This document shows positions 54,509-62,149 of a stretch of 64,000 nucleotides of DNA, one piece after another (position 1 is the stretch's first letter; each line of letters starts with the position of its first letter). Source of the stretch: Nocardia sp. BMG51109 (lineage in GTDB: Bacteria > Actinomycetota > Actinomycetes > Mycobacteriales > Mycobacteriaceae). Where the stretch lies: contig NZ_JAFQ01000004.1 of assembly GCF_000526215.1 (NCBI RefSeq), positions 1,550,001 to 1,614,000 of the forward strand, given 5' to 3'. Made by a program: the position numbers and the translations under genes. The notes under the pieces are model-generated. The model ran no database searches, was not told the DNA's origin, and saw nothing but the letters and a program-made list of their open reading frames with translations.

Positions 54509-54522
54509 ACCAAGCACTTGCT
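54509..54522. promoter_or_regulatory. KstR2-type operator between the SDR and echA20
   Basis: ACCAAGCACTTGCT fits AnCAAGnnCTTGnT exactly. It lies 12 bp from the SDR start and 26 bp from echA20, so one site could control both directions. The motif differs clearly from the nine KstR-type boxes to the left. Confidence 0.85.
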
Positions 54523-54547
54523 TGCTTTGCCAACGAATGGACATGCG

Positions 54548-55312
54548 ATGGGGATCAACCGTCACACCGAGACCTCGGGAGTCGAGGTCGTCACGATCGA
54601 CTACCCACCGGTCAACGCCCTGCCCACGGCCGGCTGGTTCGCCGTGGCCGACGCGGTCCGCGCGGCCGGGCGCGATCCCGAGACCAAGGTGGTGGTGCTG
54701 CGCGCGGAGGGCCGCGGATTCAACGCGGGCGTGGATATCAAGGAGATCCAGAACAATCCGGGCCACCAGGCGCTGATCGACGCCAATCACGGGTGCTACG
54801 AGGCGTTCGGGGCGGTCTACGAGTGCCAGGTGCCGGTGATCGCAGCGGTCGGCGGGTTCTGCCTGGGCGGCGGCATCGGGCTGGTGGGCAATGCCGACGT
54901 CATCGTCGCCTCCGACGACGCGACCTTCGGGCTGCCCGAGGTGGAGCGGGGCGCCCTGGGCGCGGCCACCCACCTCGCGCGGCTGGTGCCGCAGCACATG
55001 ATGCGCACGCTGTTCTATACCGCTGGCACGGTCACCGCGCAGCAGCTGCATCACTTCGGGTCGGTGCACAAGGTGGTGCCGCGCGCCGAATTGGATTCGG
55101 CGGCGCTGGAAGTCGCGAAGAACATCGCGAACAAGGACGGCCGGGTCATCCGCGCCGCCAAGCGCGCGCTGAACGGCATCGACGTGCAGGACGTGCATCG
55201 CAGCTACCGGTTCGAGCAGGGCTTCACCTTCGAGCTGAACCTGGCCGGGGTGTCGGACGAGATCCGCGCGCGGTTCGACGAGGACCTGGCCGCGAAACGA
55301 GGTGGGAAGTAA
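54548..55312 (+). CDS. echA20: Crotonase-fold hydrolase EchA20
   Basis: 254 residues from the ATG at 54548; an upstream start at 54518 overlaps the operator and is rejected. Crotonase oxyanion motifs are GRGFNAGVDIKE and GFCLGGGIGLVGNADV. EchA20 (Rv3550) opens a ring of the late C/D-ring CoA intermediate (HIEC-CoA), after which IpdAB opens the other. The stop TAA shares its last base with the ipdA ATG. Confidence 0.92.
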   Translation: MGINRHTETSGVEVVTIDYPPVNALPTAGWFAVADAVRAAGRDPETKVVVLRAEGRGFNAGVDIKEIQNNPGHQALIDANHGCYEAFGAVYECQVPVIAAVGGFCLGGGIGLVGNADVIVASDDATFGLPEVERGALGAATHLARLVPQHMMRTLFYTAGTVTAQQLHHFGSVHKVVPRAELDSAALEVAKNIANKDGRVIRAAKRALNGIDVQDVHRSYRFEQGFTFELNLAGVSDEIRARFDEDLAAKRGGK

Positions 55313-56193
55313 TGCGCGACAAGCGAATCGGGCTCGACGAGGCCGTCGGCGAGCTGCGCAGCGGCATGACGATCGGGCTCGGCGGGTGGGGTTCCCGGCG
55401 CAAGCCGATGGCGTTCGTGCGGGCGCTGCTGCGGTCGGATGTCACCGATCTGACCGTCGTCACCTACGGCGGTCCGGACCTGGGGCTGCTGTGCTCGGCG
55501 GGCAAGGTGCGCAAGGTCTACTACGGGTTCGTATCGCTGGATTCGGCGCCGTTCTACGATCCGTGGTTCGCCAAGGCCCGCACCGGCGGCGAGATCGTGG
55601 CCCGCGAGATGGACGAGGGCATGGTGAAGTGCGGGCTGCAGGCCGCCGCGGCCCGGCTGCCGTTCCTGCCGATCCGGGCCGGCCTCGGGTCGGACGTGCT
55701 GAACTTCTGGGACGGTGAGCTGCAGACCGTGCGGTCCCCGTATCCGGATGCCGACGGCCGCATCGAAACCCTCGTCGCCATGCCCGCGCTGACGCTGGAC
55801 GCCTCCTTCGTCCACCTGGACCTGGGTGACAAGCACGGCAACGCCGCCTACACCGGTGTGGACCCGTACATGGACGACCTGTTCTGCCTGGCCGCCGAGC
55901 GCCGCTACGTATCGGTGGATCGACTGGTGGACACCGAGGAATTGGTGAAAGCCGTTCCGCAGCAGGCGATCATCCTCAACCGCATGATGGCCGACGGCGT
56001 CGTCGAGAGCCCCGGCGGTGCGCATTTCACGCTGTCGGGCAGCTACGGCCGGGACGAGAAGTTCCAGCGGCACTACGTCGAGGCGGCCAAGGAGCCCGAC
56101 ACCTGGGCGGGGTTCAAGGCCCGTTATCTGGACGGCACCGAGGACGAATACCAGGCCGCCGTCCGGGAATTCGCCGCGGAGCAGGACACATGA
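55312..56193 (+). CDS. ipdA: COCHEA-CoA hydrolase alpha subunit IpdA
   Basis: 293 residues, class I CoA-transferase fold. Motifs: MTIGLGGWGSRRKPMAFVRAL, VTYGGPDLGLLCSAGKV and a glutamate in IVAREMDEGMVKCGLQAAA (broken as AREMDEGMVKCG). IpdA and IpdB form a heterodimer that hydrolyses ring C of the methylhexahydroindane-derived CoA intermediate. It is coupled to echA20 by TAATG and, at its end, to a small ORF by ATGA rather than directly to ipdB. Confidence 0.93.
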   Translation: MRDKRIGLDEAVGELRSGMTIGLGGWGSRRKPMAFVRALLRSDVTDLTVVTYGGPDLGLLCSAGKVRKVYYGFVSLDSAPFYDPWFAKARTGGEIVAREMDEGMVKCGLQAAAARLPFLPIRAGLGSDVLNFWDGELQTVRSPYPDADGRIETLVAMPALTLDASFVHLDLGDKHGNAAYTGVDPYMDDLFCLAAERRYVSVDRLVDTEELVKAVPQQAIILNRMMADGVVESPGGAHFTLSGSYGRDEKFQRHYVEAAKEPDTWAGFKARYLDGTEDEYQAAVREFAAEQDT

Positions 56194-56324
56194 GTGACAC
56201 GACGAGCGCCGACGACCGCTGGACCGACCGGGCCGCCACCCGGATGCGGGTGTCGTTCACCGGATCCGGCGTCATGACCTTCACCTTCCACCAGGCACCC
56301 GTGCAGAGCGAGGAACGCCCATGA
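56190..56324 (+). CDS. 44-aa ORF between ipdA and ipdB
   Basis: ATG at 56190 overlaps the ipdA stop and its own TGA overlaps the ipdB start, both as ATGA. The codon third positions are strongly G/C (about 38 of 43), like neighbouring genes. The peptide starts MSDTTSADDRWTDRAATRM and ends VMTFTFHQAPVQSEERP. I recognise no family. In M. tuberculosis ipdA and ipdB adjoin without such an ORF, so it may be an insertion or an unannotated small protein. Confidence 0.55.
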   Translation: MSDTTSADDRWTDRAATRMRVSFTGSGVMTFTFHQAPVQSEERP

Positions 56325-57076
56325 CCGACACCACCACCGCGACGCGCGCCGAGGTGTGCGCCGTCGCCTGCGCCGAGATCTTCCGCGGGGCGGGCGAAAT
56401 CATGGCCAGCCCGATGTCGCCGATCCCGACCATCGGGGCCCGGCTGGCCCGGCTGACCTTCGAGCCCGACCTGCTGCTGTCCGACGGCGAGGCCGTGCTG
56501 CTGGCGGAGACTCCCCCGCTGGGCGGGAAAGCCCCTGCGGAGGGCTGGGTTCCGTTCGGCAAGGTGTTCGACGTGGTGGCGTCCGGTCGGCGGCACGTCG
56601 TCATGGGCGCCAACCAGATCGACCGGTTCGGCAATCAGAACCTGTCGGCGTTCGGGCCGCTGCAGCACCCGACCCGGCAGATGTTCGGCGTGCGCGGGGC
56701 GCCCGGTAATACGATCAACCACCCCACCAGCTACTTCGTCCCCCGGCACAGCAAGCGGGTGTTCTGCGAGCAGGTCGACATCGTCTCCGGAATCGGTTAC
56801 GACAAAGTCGATCCCGCGAATCCGGCGTTCCGCTTCCATCATCTGCACCGGGTTGTCAGCAATCTGGGTGTGTTCGACTTCGGCGGGCCAGACCACACGC
56901 TCCAGGCACTGTCGCTGCATCCCGGGGTGACGCCGGACGAGGTGGCCGAGAACACCTCGTTCGAGGTGGCCGGGCTGGAGACCGCCGAGACCACCCGGTG
57001 GCCGACCGAGGAGGAATTGCGAATCATCCGAAACGTGCTGGACTCCAAGGGGTTGCGCGACAAGGAGGTCCGATGA
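56321..57076 (+). CDS. ipdB: COCHEA-CoA hydrolase beta subunit IpdB
   Basis: 251 residues, the usual length. CoA-transferase beta-subunit features: FRGAGEIMASPMSPIPTIGARLA (broken as GEIMASPMSPIPTIGA), VVMGANQIDRFGNQNLSAFG and GAPGNTINHPTSY. Works with IpdA. The GTCCGATG at its end lies in an AAGGAGG-containing run that would serve as a strong ribosome site for the next short ORF. Confidence 0.93.
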   Translation: MTDTTTATRAEVCAVACAEIFRGAGEIMASPMSPIPTIGARLARLTFEPDLLLSDGEAVLLAETPPLGGKAPAEGWVPFGKVFDVVASGRRHVVMGANQIDRFGNQNLSAFGPLQHPTRQMFGVRGAPGNTINHPTSYFVPRHSKRVFCEQVDIVSGIGYDKVDPANPAFRFHHLHRVVSNLGVFDFGGPDHTLQALSLHPGVTPDEVAENTSFEVAGLETAETTRWPTEEELRIIRNVLDSKGLRDKEVR

Positions 57077-57150
57077 TCCGTCGCGCCACCGAAGCCGCAT
57101 CGCCCGGGCGTCCGGGGCACGCTGTGCCGATACCGGAGGCCCGGCCATGA
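57073..57150 (+). CDS. 25-aa ORF between ipdB and ipdC
   Basis: ATG at 57073 overlaps the ipdB stop and TGA overlaps the ipdC start (ATGA twice). AAGGAGG ends 4-5 nt before its ATG, better than the site before ipdC. Codon bias is weaker (about 17 of 24 G/C at third positions). It may exist only to couple translation of ipdC. Confidence 0.35.
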   Translation: MIRRATEAASPGRPGHAVPIPEARP

Positions 57151-58241
57151 GTGCGCGCATTCGGACCGCGCTCACCGACCTCGTCGGCATCGACCATCCG
57201 GTGGTGCAGACCGGGATGGGCTGGGTGGCCGGGCCGCGGCTGGTGGCGGCCACCGCCAATGCGGGCGGGCTGGGCATCCTGGCCTCCGCGACGATGACCT
57301 TCGAGGAGCTCGAGGCGGCCGTCGCGAAGACCAAGGCGCACACCGACAAACCGTTCGGCGTGAACATCCGCGCCGACGCCACCGATGCGCCGGAACGGAT
57401 CGACCTGCTGATCCGGGAGAACGTCCGGGTCGCCTCGTTCGCGCTCGCGCCCAAGAAGGAACTCATCGCGAAGCTGAAAGACGCCGGTGTCGTGGTGATT
57501 CCGTCGATCGGCGCGGCCAAGCACGCGGTGAAGGTGGCGTCGTGGGGGGCCGACGCGGTGATCGTGCAGGGCGGCGAGGGTGGTGGGCACACCGGCCCCG
57601 TCGCCACGACGCTGCTGCTGCCGTCGGTTCTCGATGCCGTGGATATTCCCGTTGTTGCGGCGGGCGGATTCTTCGACGGGCGCGGACTTGCCGCCGCACT
57701 GTCCTATGGCGCAGCGGGTGTGGCGATGGGCACGCGGTTCCTGCTCACCCAGGAGAGCACGGTGCCGGAGGCGGTGAAGCGGGAGTATTTGCAGCGCGGG
57801 CTGCAGGACACCACCGTGTCGCTGAAGGTGGACGGCATGCCGCACCGGGTTCTCAACACGGAACTGGTTGAACGCCTGGAACATTCGGGCCGCTGGCGCG
57901 GATTCACGGCGGCGGCGGCCAACGCGGCCAAGTTCAAGAGCATGACCGGAATGAAATGGTCCACCATCGTCCGCGACGGCCTGGCCATGCGGAAGACCAA
58001 GAGCCTCACCTGGTCCCAGGTGATCATGGCCGCCAACACCCCGATGCTGCTGAAGGCCGGTCTGGTCGAGGGCAACACCCACGCCGGCGTCCTGGCCTCC
58101 GGTCAGGTCACCGGCATCATCGAGGACCTGCCCACGGTCCAGGAACTCGTCGACCGCATAGTCGACGACGCGGCCGCGCGGATCGACGCACTCGCCGCGC
58201 TGCGCCACAAGGCTGGAGAACCCTCCAGCCCCACTGTGTGA
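57147..58241 (+). CDS. ipdC: IpdC, nitronate-monooxygenase-fold flavoprotein
   Basis: 364 residues. TIM-barrel FMN motifs: VQTGMGWVAGPRLVAATANAGG (broken as VQTGMGWVAGPRL), IVQGGEGGGHTGP, VVAAGGFFDGRGLAAALSYGA (broken as AAGGFFDGRGLA) and GVAMGTRFLLTQES. IpdC (Rv3553) acts in C/D-ring catabolism of cholesterol, on a hydroxylated HIC-CoA intermediate. It is the last gene of the KstR2-type plus-strand unit and is followed by a strong terminator. Confidence 0.93.
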   Translation: MSARIRTALTDLVGIDHPVVQTGMGWVAGPRLVAATANAGGLGILASATMTFEELEAAVAKTKAHTDKPFGVNIRADATDAPERIDLLIRENVRVASFALAPKKELIAKLKDAGVVVIPSIGAAKHAVKVASWGADAVIVQGGEGGGHTGPVATTLLLPSVLDAVDIPVVAAGGFFDGRGLAAALSYGAAGVAMGTRFLLTQESTVPEAVKREYLQRGLQDTTVSLKVDGMPHRVLNTELVERLEHSGRWRGFTAAAANAAKFKSMTGMKWSTIVRDGLAMRKTKSLTWSQVIMAANTPMLLKAGLVEGNTHAGVLASGQVTGIIEDLPTVQELVDRIVDDAAARIDALAALRHKAGEPSSPTV

Positions 58242-58263
58242 CCGATCCCCTCCGGTCACACCG

Positions 58264-58303
58264 AAGGACCGCCCCGTCCCCCTCTCGCTCCGGGGCGGTC
58301 CTT
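58264..58303 (+). terminator. Terminator after ipdC
   Basis: AAGGACCGCCCCG pairs perfectly with CGGGGCGGTCCTT (13 bp) around a 14-nt loop, 22 bp past the ipdC stop, ending in TTCCT. Confidence 0.82.
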
Positions 58304-58466
58304 CCTACGTTCGAGGGCTTGCACCAGCGCGACCGGCCAGGAACCAGCTGCGCCGATCTTCGGCTTTATGGTTCTCGCAAGGATTCTCACGGCTGACGGC
58401 CCCATGCTTCCCCGTGTTCGTCTCCGCGCCCGCGGGCGAACACCACTCGAAGCAACGGGGGAACTC

Positions 58467-58859
58467 ATGAACAAGACCATTTCTGTCGTCGTCGCCGCGA
58501 CCGGGGCGCTATTCCTCGCCGCACCCGCACATGCCGACACGAACCCGCTGTGGGCCGCTCTCTCGGTATCCAAATCGACGGGACAGGTCGGCAAGGCATG
58601 GAACTACCGTTCCGAAGACGACGCCCACGACGCCGCCGACGAGTCCTGCGGTGTCGCCGATTGCGCGGTGATGATCGACACCGAGGGAGACAGGTACGAC
58701 CGCTGCATAGCCGTCGCCCAGGTTCCCCATGGCAAGTGGGGATCCCAGTACGCATCGGATCGCGACTCGGCGGAATCCTTCGCGAAAGGCGCCACCCTCG
58801 ACCGGGAACACGCGGTCGTCCGGGGCAGCGTGTGCCAGAAGCAGCAGCGGGACTACTGA
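58467..58859 (+). CDS. Secreted DUF4189 protein
   Basis: 130 residues from the ATG at 58467. Signal peptide 1-23 (ISVVVAATGALFLAAPAHA). The mature part starts LWAALSVSKSTGQVGKAWNY and carries four Cys (ESCGVADC, DRCIAV, SVCQK), fitting two disulfides in the DUF4189 fold. Function unknown; family members are small exported proteins in Nocardia and mycobacteria. It is the first gene after the sterol block. Confidence 0.85.
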   Translation: MNKTISVVVAATGALFLAAPAHADTNPLWAALSVSKSTGQVGKAWNYRSEDDAHDAADESCGVADCAVMIDTEGDRYDRCIAVAQVPHGKWGSQYASDRDSAESFAKGATLDREHAVVRGSVCQKQQRDY

Positions 58860-58934
58860 GATACCCGGCCGGATACGACGAGGATGGGCTCGCATTCGGA
58901 TCCAGCCGCCCGCAGCGGAGACCGCAGCCCACTA

Positions 58935-59684
58935 TCAGGCAAGCGCGCCGTACTCGCTGTTTCCCGCTCCCCACACGTATCCCCACAGCCGGCCGGTGGG
59001 GCCGTCGGTAGGCAGGGTGGCGAGGTGGACGATGGGTTCGGCGCCCTGTTCAGGAGTGCGGAAACCCGTGTGGCCGTTGAGGTCCGTGGCCGTGTACCCC
59101 GGGTTGGCGGCATTGACCTTGATGGGAGTATCCCAGAACTCCTTGGCGTATTGGGCGGTGATCATGTTCAGTGCGGTCTTCGAGGACGGATAGGAGATCG
59201 CGCCCATCCCCCAGAAGGGGCCGTCCGGATCGAGGGCGAGGGATATCGAACCGACCTCGCTGGAGACGTTGACGATCCGGGCGGCCTCGGCTTCGCGCAG
59301 CAGCGGCAGCATGGCGTTGGTGACCGCGACGACGCCGAAGACGTTGGTCTCGTAGACATTCCGCAGCGTCGCCAGCGTGGTGGAGGACGCCTTGCCATCG
59401 CCCTCCAATCCGCCGGTGATGGCGGCGTTGTTGATCAGGATGTCGAGCTTGCCGAATTCTTCGCGGATCCGTGCGGCCGCGCGGGTTATCGAAACCTCGT
59501 CCGTGACATCCAACTGCACGAAACGGGCGGCCGCGCCGCCGACGATCAGCTTGTCGGCGGCGGCCTGCCCGAGTTCGGGGTTGCGGGCGCCGACCAAGAC
59601 GGTCGTGCCGCGGGCGGCGAGTTGGCGGGCGGTTTCGTAGCCGATGCCCTTGTTGGCACCGGTGATCAGGGCTGTTGTGGTCAT
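58935..59684 (-). CDS. Short-chain dehydrogenase/reductase
   Basis: 249 residues from the ATG at 59684. TGANKGIGYETARQLA binds the cofactor, NNAA replaces NNAG, SSEVGSIS and the YPSSKTAL pair (Tyr/Lys) are present, and a NPGYTATDLNGHTG motif follows. It resembles carbonyl-reductase-like SDRs; GARNP after strand 2 suggests NADP(H). It is divergent from an XRE gene that starts 86 bp away and may control it. Confidence 0.86.
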   Translation of the reverse strand: MTTTALITGANKGIGYETARQLAARGTTVLVGARNPELGQAAADKLIVGGAAARFVQLDVTDEVSITRAAARIREEFGKLDILINNAAITGGLEGDGKASSTTLATLRNVYETNVFGVVAVTNAMLPLLREAEAARIVNVSSEVGSISLALDPDGPFWGMGAISYPSSKTALNMITAQYAKEFWDTPIKVNAANPGYTATDLNGHTGFRTPEQGAEPIVHLATLPTDGPTGRLWGYVWGAGNSEYGALA

Positions 59685-59770
59685 GCCGTCCAGCGTTGCG
59701 GCCGATGCCGGCGCCGGGGAGGACCAAGTTGTACCACCCACCGGGCACGGATTCGGCGCAGACTGTGAGC

Positions 59771-60604
59771 ATGGCCGACCGGACCGAACTCGCGGCATTC
59801 CTGCGCACCCGGCGGGCCCGGCTGCGCCCCGGTGACGTCGGGCTGCCCGAGGGCCTCAACCGCCGCACCGAGGGGCTGCGTAGGCAGGAGGTCGCGCAGT
59901 TGGCGGGGCTGTCGGTCGACTACTACATCCGGCTGGAGCAAGCGCGCGGATCGAAGCCGTCGCGACAGGTGCTGACCGCGCTCGCCCGCGCGCTGATGCT
60001 GTCCGCCGACGAGCGGGAGTACCTGTTCCGTGTCGGTGGTGAGAACCCGCCTTCGATTACCGGACCGAATTCCACGGTGCCCCAATCGGTTCGGACAATT
60101 CTCGACAACCTGGCCGACACCCCGGCCTACGTCGTGGACGCCGCCTACGACATCCTCGCGTGGAACGCCTTGGCCGTGCACTTCATCGGCGACCTGGACG
60201 CGATGCCCGGCCGGGACCGCAACATGATCCGCTGGATCTTCCGCCAGCCCGCCGACCACCCGCACTGGGACGACGAGTCGGCCGTCGCCTTCGCCCGCTC
60301 CACGGTCGCCGACCTGCGCGCCGCCTACGCCCGCTACCCCGGCAACCCCGCCCTGGCGAGCCTGGTCACCGAATTACTGGGCACCTCACCACGTTTCGTC
60401 GCAATGTGGGCCGACCACGACGTGGAAGTCCGCCGCGCCCACCGCAAATGCGTCCACCACCCCCAACTCGGCCCCCTCGAATTCGAGTGCCAGGTCATGC
60501 ACATCTCCGACACCGACCAACGCATGATCCTCTACTGCGCCACCCCGGGCTCCCCCACCGAGGCCATCTTCCACAGCCTCACGTCCACTTCACCGCAGCT
60601 GTAA
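59771..60604 (+). CDS. XRE-family regulator with MmyB-like ligand domain
   Basis: 277 residues from the ATG at 59771. HTH: GLRRQEVAQLAGLSVDYYIRLEQ. The C-terminal domain has the MmyB pattern (DILAWNALAV, RNMIRWIF, LRAAYARYPGNP, HPQLGPLEFECQ), a PAS-like lipid or small-molecule pocket. Members commonly repress an adjacent SDR gene in actinomycetes, which matches the divergent layout here. An AT-rich hairpin follows the stop. Confidence 0.9.
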   Translation: MADRTELAAFLRTRRARLRPGDVGLPEGLNRRTEGLRRQEVAQLAGLSVDYYIRLEQARGSKPSRQVLTALARALMLSADEREYLFRVGGENPPSITGPNSTVPQSVRTILDNLADTPAYVVDAAYDILAWNALAVHFIGDLDAMPGRDRNMIRWIFRQPADHPHWDDESAVAFARSTVADLRAAYARYPGNPALASLVTELLGTSPRFVAMWADHDVEVRRAHRKCVHHPQLGPLEFECQVMHISDTDQRMILYCATPGSPTEAIFHSLTSTSPQL

Positions 60605-60636
60605 CCGCAGCCAACGTGGATAAGTGCAAGTAAGAA

Positions 60637-60677
60637 ATCCATACTGTACTTTAACCATCCCAAAGTACAGTATGGAT
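60637..60677. repeat. Perfect 16-bp AT-rich inverted repeat
   Basis: ATCCATACTGTACTTT and AAAGTACAGTATGGAT are exact complements around the 9-nt loop AACCATCCC. The low GC is unlike terminators elsewhere in the window. It is 33 bp past the XRE gene stop. Confidence 0.8.
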
Positions 60678-60890
60678 CCAATTCCGTTGCCGAACAACGT
60701 GTTACAGGAGACTATCGGCGCTGTCGCGGCGAGCGCAGTACGGTCGACGGACAGGCCGTGACAGCGATCCACTCGGCCGATGAGTGACCACACCTGGGAG
60801 CTGGAGCGCAGCCGGTTGAACTGGCCCAGCGACCTTTGGTGGCGCCGTCGAGGGCTGCACCAGTAGCTCGCCGGCCGCTGCATGACTCTT

Positions 60891-61166
60891 CTACTGGCCC
60901 GCCCCGGGACCATCGGCGGAGATAGCGCTGGGCAACTTCACGACGGACGCCGCCTCCTTACCAGAAGAGTAGGCCGCCAACTCCGCAAGCGCCCGAACCC
61001 CGAGGTCCAGCAGGTTACGTAACGCGGTCTCATCGAAGACGAACTCGAATTCATCTCCACGGCCGCCGAATACGAGCGTAACGCTGTCGCCGTCATCGAC
61101 AACCGTTCGCATCGGACAGCGCCCATCGACAATTGCCCACGTCCCTATGGTCAGTGGCTCGAACAT
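60891..61166 (-). CDS. Small protein of unknown function downstream of the GntR regulator
   Basis: 91 residues from the ATG at 61166 with GGAGGAGAGG upstream. It reads MFEPLTIGTWAIVDGRC, VTLVFGGRGDEFEFVFDETALRNLL (broken as EFEFVFDETALRNLL) and VRALAELAAY, an alternating strand-helix pattern, not low-complexity. I recognise no family. It lies 117 bp after the GntR gene on the same strand. Confidence 0.6.
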   Translation of the reverse strand: MFEPLTIGTWAIVDGRCPMRTVVDDGDSVTLVFGGRGDEFEFVFDETALRNLLDLGVRALAELAAYSSGKEAASVVKLPSAISADGPGAGQ

Positions 61167-61283
61167 CGCGATCCCCTCTCCTCCCGAATCTTGCTCGATA
61201 CTCAAGTGGACTATGCCACATGCCACCGATGTGGTCTATGCCAGTTCGCCTGGCTAACGACCATGGACTCGATTCCGAAGGGC

Positions 61284-62027
61284 TCATTCCACGGGGTACT
61301 CCCTGCTGAACGACCAGATCTGTTGCGGATACACTGCCTCGTCCAGCTGCAACACCGCGTCACCGGAGTCGAAGACCGCGAGTTGGTACACGAGCACGGC
61401 AGAAGGACGTCCGAGGTCCAGGACTCGACGTTCGTAGGCGGTCGACAACCGTGCACATACCTGATCGCGCGCATACGAGCAGGTTGTGCCCAACACTTCG
61501 GCTACATAGCTCGCAGTTCCACCGCGGACACGTTCGAGCTCGAGAAGCCGTGGCGCGCGCACCGCCAGCGACGCCGGAAACCACGATGTGGACAACTCGA
61601 CAGAGCCGACGACCGCACCACGGATCAGGCGACGGCGCTCGATCACATCGGATCCGGCCGGAATTCCCAATGCGTCGGAGACATACGCCGGGGCAGCAAC
61701 GACACCCGCATGCAGAAACTCGACCGATTCGTTGTCCGAATACATCGTCCCGAATTCGGCTACCCGAGAATATCGTTCACGTGCACGCGGAGCAGCCGGG
61801 CGGTTTCGGACGTAAGTGCCGGAGCCGCGCCGCGACTCGACCAGTCCCTGCTGTCGCAGCACTTGCAGTGCCTTACTGGCTGTGGGCCGCGCTACTCGCC
61901 AGTCGGCGGACAACTCACGTTCCGACGGCACCTCGGCGCCAGGAGGCAGGTCACCTCGCACGATTCGATCGCGAAGATAGCCCGCGATCTGCAGGTACTT
62001 CGGCAGGACTTCTTCGATCTCCGGCAT
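61284..62027 (-). CDS. GntR-family regulator with UTRA domain
   Basis: 247 residues from the ATG at 62027. The winged helix (KYLQIAGYLRDRIVRGDLPPGAEVPSERELS, broken as GDLPPGAEVPSERELS, then RPTASKALQVLRQQGLVE) is standard HutC/FarR type, and the C-terminal UTRA domain binds an effector. Divergent from the DUF1152 gene, which it may control. Its codons look less GC-biased than those of flanking blocks. Confidence 0.9.
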   Translation of the reverse strand: MPEIEEVLPKYLQIAGYLRDRIVRGDLPPGAEVPSERELSADWRVARPTASKALQVLRQQGLVESRRGSGTYVRNRPAAPRARERYSRVAEFGTMYSDNESVEFLHAGVVAAPAYVSDALGIPAGSDVIERRRLIRGAVVGSVELSTSWFPASLAVRAPRLLELERVRGGTASYVAEVLGTTCSYARDQVCARLSTAYERRVLDLGRPSAVLVYQLAVFDSGDAVLQLDEAVYPQQIWSFSREYPVE

Positions 62028-62149
62028 CCGACAACCATCCTGTCCCAATCGTCATACCGCATGGTCCCCACGACGAAGTGAAGTACCATAGGCCACTAGC
62101 CAATGTAGCAATCACCACCGAACGCGGCCCACGATGACGAGGACACCAG

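Noticed and set aside
60780..60866. 28-aa Trp/Arg-rich ORF (MSDHTWELERSRLNW)
   Set aside because: Too short, no ribosome site, no context; it could be a remnant of a mobile element but nothing confirms it.
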